DNA of 7,181 nt from an uncultured Syntrophobacteraceae bacterium (GTDB taxonomy: Bacteria > Desulfobacterota > Syntrophobacteria > Syntrophobacterales > Syntrophobacteraceae). The stretch is taken from NCBI GenBank assembly GCA_937889795.1, contig CALBZH010000703.1:1-7181 (forward strand), in the 5' to 3' direction. Positions 5,717 to 7,181 of this stretch are shown here, one piece after another. How positions within the stretch are numbered: the first letter of the stretch is position 1; each line of letters starts with the position of its first letter. The notes below the pieces were generated by a model, which saw nothing but the letters and a program-made list of their open reading frames with translations, searched no databases and had not been told where the DNA came from. The position numbers and the translations under genes were made by a program.

Positions 5717-6008
5717 ACGTGGTCAGTCTTTCATCGTCGTCCCGTCGTCCACAAGTACACCGCCCCGCAATTCTGGTGTCCGCAGGCAAAGTGACGATAC
5801 GTGGCTCCCCTGCTTTTAGATGGCGTCAACTTGAATGCGCAAATTCCTTAAGTTGACGCCGATTTGCCTTCGCCGGGATGAATCACTGACAGTTGGGTAC
5901 TTGATCATGAGGTTGTGCACGGAGAGGGTCTGGATCCAGGATCGCTGGAAGGTCAAGGGGTCGAGATGCCTGCTTGACACGGGGTGCGGGGAGGGCGAGG
6001 TCTTACCG
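5706..6008. other. Intergenic region between convergent ribF and hflX
   Basis: This 303-base stretch separates the two converging stop codons. I see no coding frame resembling a protein. It contains the end of the possible ribF terminator and the inverted repeat at 5822-5860. No T-rich terminator is visible for hflX on the minus strand. Confidence 0.6.
5822..5860. repeat. Long perfect inverted repeat between convergent genes
   Basis: GGCGTCAACTT (5822-5832) is the exact reverse complement of AAGTTGACGCC (5850-5860). Inside it GAAT (5833-5836) pairs with ATTC (5843-5846), leaving a 6-base loop and a 3-base bulge (CTT). The hairpin would have 15 pairs. Neither strand has a T-tract after it, so it is not a standard intrinsic terminator. 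It could still block RNA polymerase or protect 3' ends of either transcript, or be a protein-binding site. Confidence 0.65.
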
Positions 6009-7181
6009 TCAGCCCTCACGGGTCTCTGAGAGGTCCTTTTTCAAAGGGAGCCAATTGCTCTCCACTTCCTGAGTCAGTGATTCGGTTGCGTGCCTTTCCA
6101 GCTCAAGCTCACGAGCTTCCTGCATCTGCTTCCACACCACTTCCACTTTCTCTTCCATGGCCGAAATCAGAGGAGCCAGCTCCCGAACGGCGAGGGCCGA
6201 GATGGGGACGGCTCCGAAGCGTCGCACCTGGTTTTCCAGATACTCGGGATCGACCAGATCGCGCTTGTTGAAGACCAGGAGCCTTGGCTTGTCTTGAAGG
6301 TCGAGCGTCTCGAGGATGCGGTCGACGGCCGCCATCTGCTCCTCGAATCGCGGGTTGCTGATGTCCACGACATGCAGCAGGAGGTCCGCGTCGTCGAGTT
6401 CCTCGAGGGTCGCGGCGAAGGCGTCCACGAGATCCTTGGGCAGGTCCCGGATGAACCCGACCGTGTCGGTGATGATGACTTCCATGTCGCGCGGGAATCG
6501 CAGCCTGCGGCTCGTGGGGTCGAGGGTCGCAAAGAGCTTGTCTTCCACCAGCACCGTGCTGCGGGTCAGGGCATTGAGTAGGGTGGATTTGCCCGCGTTG
6601 GTGTAACCCACGATGGAAAGAGTGGGCATCTCCTTGCGCACGCGCCTGGACCGGCGCTGCCCGCGGTGCTGACGGACCATGCGCAGCTGCTGCTCGAGGT
6701 GGGAGATTCGGTCTTTTGTCCGCCTCCGGTTGATCTCGAGGACCGTTTCACCGGGACCGCGCGTGCCGATGCCGCCCGTGAGCCGAGAGAGCGCATCGTC
6801 CTTTACGCCCAGGCGGGGCAGGAGGTATTTGAGCTGCGCCATCTCGACCTGAATCTTCCCCTCTCGGCTCTGGGCGCGCTGGGCGAAGATGTCCAGGATG
6901 AGCTGCGTGCGGTCGATGACCCGAAGCTCGGTCGTGTCCGTGATGGCCTTGACTTGGGATGGGTTCAGCTCCTGGTCGAAGATGAGCAGGTCCACGCCGC
7001 ACTGCAGGGCCCGCAGCACGATTTCGCTGAGCTTCCCCTTCCCGATGAGATACTTCGCGTTGACATCCCGCTGCCTCTGGATGATCGTGTCGGCGACGCC
7101 GATGCCGCTCGACTCGGCCAGCTCGACCAGCTCGTCCATGGATGCCCTGGCGGTCTCCTTGTCCGCGCTCGTCACGCTGAC
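6009..7181 (-). CDS. hflX: HflX, ribosome-associated GTPase (5' end outside the window)
   Basis: HflX binds the 50S subunit and splits stalled ribosomes. Numbering from the GTG at 7175, the HflX N-terminal domain includes KYLIGKGKLSEI (41-52) and LLIFDQELNPSQ (63-74). The conserved linker SRLTGGIGTRGPGE (130-143) and a charged coiled-coil (about 150-182) follow. The GTPase domain has G1 GYTNAGKS (190-197), G3 DTVGF (237-241), G4 NKRD (303-306) and a G5-like ISALA (325-329). The frame stays open to the window edge, with two more codons before the GTG, and the family often has 100 or more further N-terminal residues. The GTG is therefore probably not the true start and the gene is partial here. 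The C-terminus is complete and ends at TGA 6009-6011. Confidence 0.95.
   Translation of the reverse strand, partial: VSVTSADKETARASMDELVELAESSGIGVADTIIQRQRDVNAKYLIGKGKLSEIVLRALQCGVDLLIFDQELNPSQVKAITDTTELRVIDRTQLILDIFAQRAQSREGKIQVEMAQLKYLLPRLGVKDDALSRLTGGIGTRGPGETVLEINRRRTKDRISHLEQQLRMVRQHRGQRRSRRVRKEMPTLSIVGYTNAGKSTLLNALTRSTVLVEDKLFATLDPTSRRLRFPRDMEVIITDTVGFIRDLPKDLVDAFAATLEELDDADLLLHVVDISNPRFEEQMAAVDRILETLDLQDKPRLLVFNKRDLVDPEYLENQVRRFGAVPISALAVRELAPLISAMEEKVEVVWKQMQEARELELERHATESLTQEVESNWLPLKKDLSETREG

Noticed and set aside
5972..6000. Plus-strand promoter starting with TTGACA in the ribF-hflX gap
   Set aside because: No -10-like hexamer lies at 16-18 bases, the following sequence is very GC-rich, and it would transcribe antisense into hflX.
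6090..6581. Plus-strand open frame of 163 codons opposite hflX
   Set aside because: It is antisense to the GTPase domain of HflX and shows no independent protein pattern.

Overview
The window has two parts that meet at a tRNA-Leu gene. The right part (about 4582-7181) looks like conserved chromosomal backbone: tRNA-Leu(CAG) on the minus strand, ribF on the plus strand and, convergent with ribF, the larger part of hflX, which runs off the right edge. The left part (1 to about 4530) is accessory DNA holding pieces of at least three defence or addiction modules, several of them broken. The wording of the HflX and RibF proteins and the fairly GC-rich composition suggest a Gram-negative bacterium, most like Deltaproteobacteria (Desulfobacterota). 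This is a judgement from remembered family sequences and is not secure.

Region by region: positions 29-90 resemble an integron attC recombination site. The next 80 bases lead to the first 24 or so codons of a TIR-like nucleotide-binding protein (PF10137, the Cap12/Pycsar TIR effector type). That gene stops abruptly near position 240, where it meets head-on the first 24 or so codons of cas8c (csd1), which runs on the minus strand. Cas8c is the large subunit of type I-C Cascade. To the right of the junction the minus strand carries intact-looking cas5 (Cas5d) and cas3, in the normal I-C order cas3-cas5-cas8c. The rest of cas8c, cas7, cas4, cas1, cas2 and any CRISPR array are absent. One deletion joining the 5' part of the TIR gene to the 5' part of cas8c would explain this.

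About 500 bases upstream of cas3 hold no gene I recognise, apart from a cluster of short inverted repeats. Next comes a compact toxin-antitoxin group on the plus strand. It consists of the N-terminal half of an HI1420-type antitoxin, a complete ribbon-helix-helix antitoxin and a RelE/ParE-type toxin that is frameshifted and loses its C-terminus at a strong intrinsic terminator. The first two genes overlap by ATGA, as do the second and third.

The tRNA-Leu gene has its 3' end towards the accessory side, with its own terminator there and a good sigma-70-type promoter on the ribF side. ribF encodes the bifunctional riboflavin kinase/FAD synthetase and hflX a ribosome-associated GTPase. A long perfect inverted repeat without a T-tract lies between their converging 3' ends. 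The main story is a decayed defence region: a type I-C locus reduced to its nuclease-helicase and crRNA-processing subunit, fused to a broken TIR gene in an apparent integron cassette and flanked by broken toxin-antitoxin genes, next to a tRNA that may mark the edge of an island.
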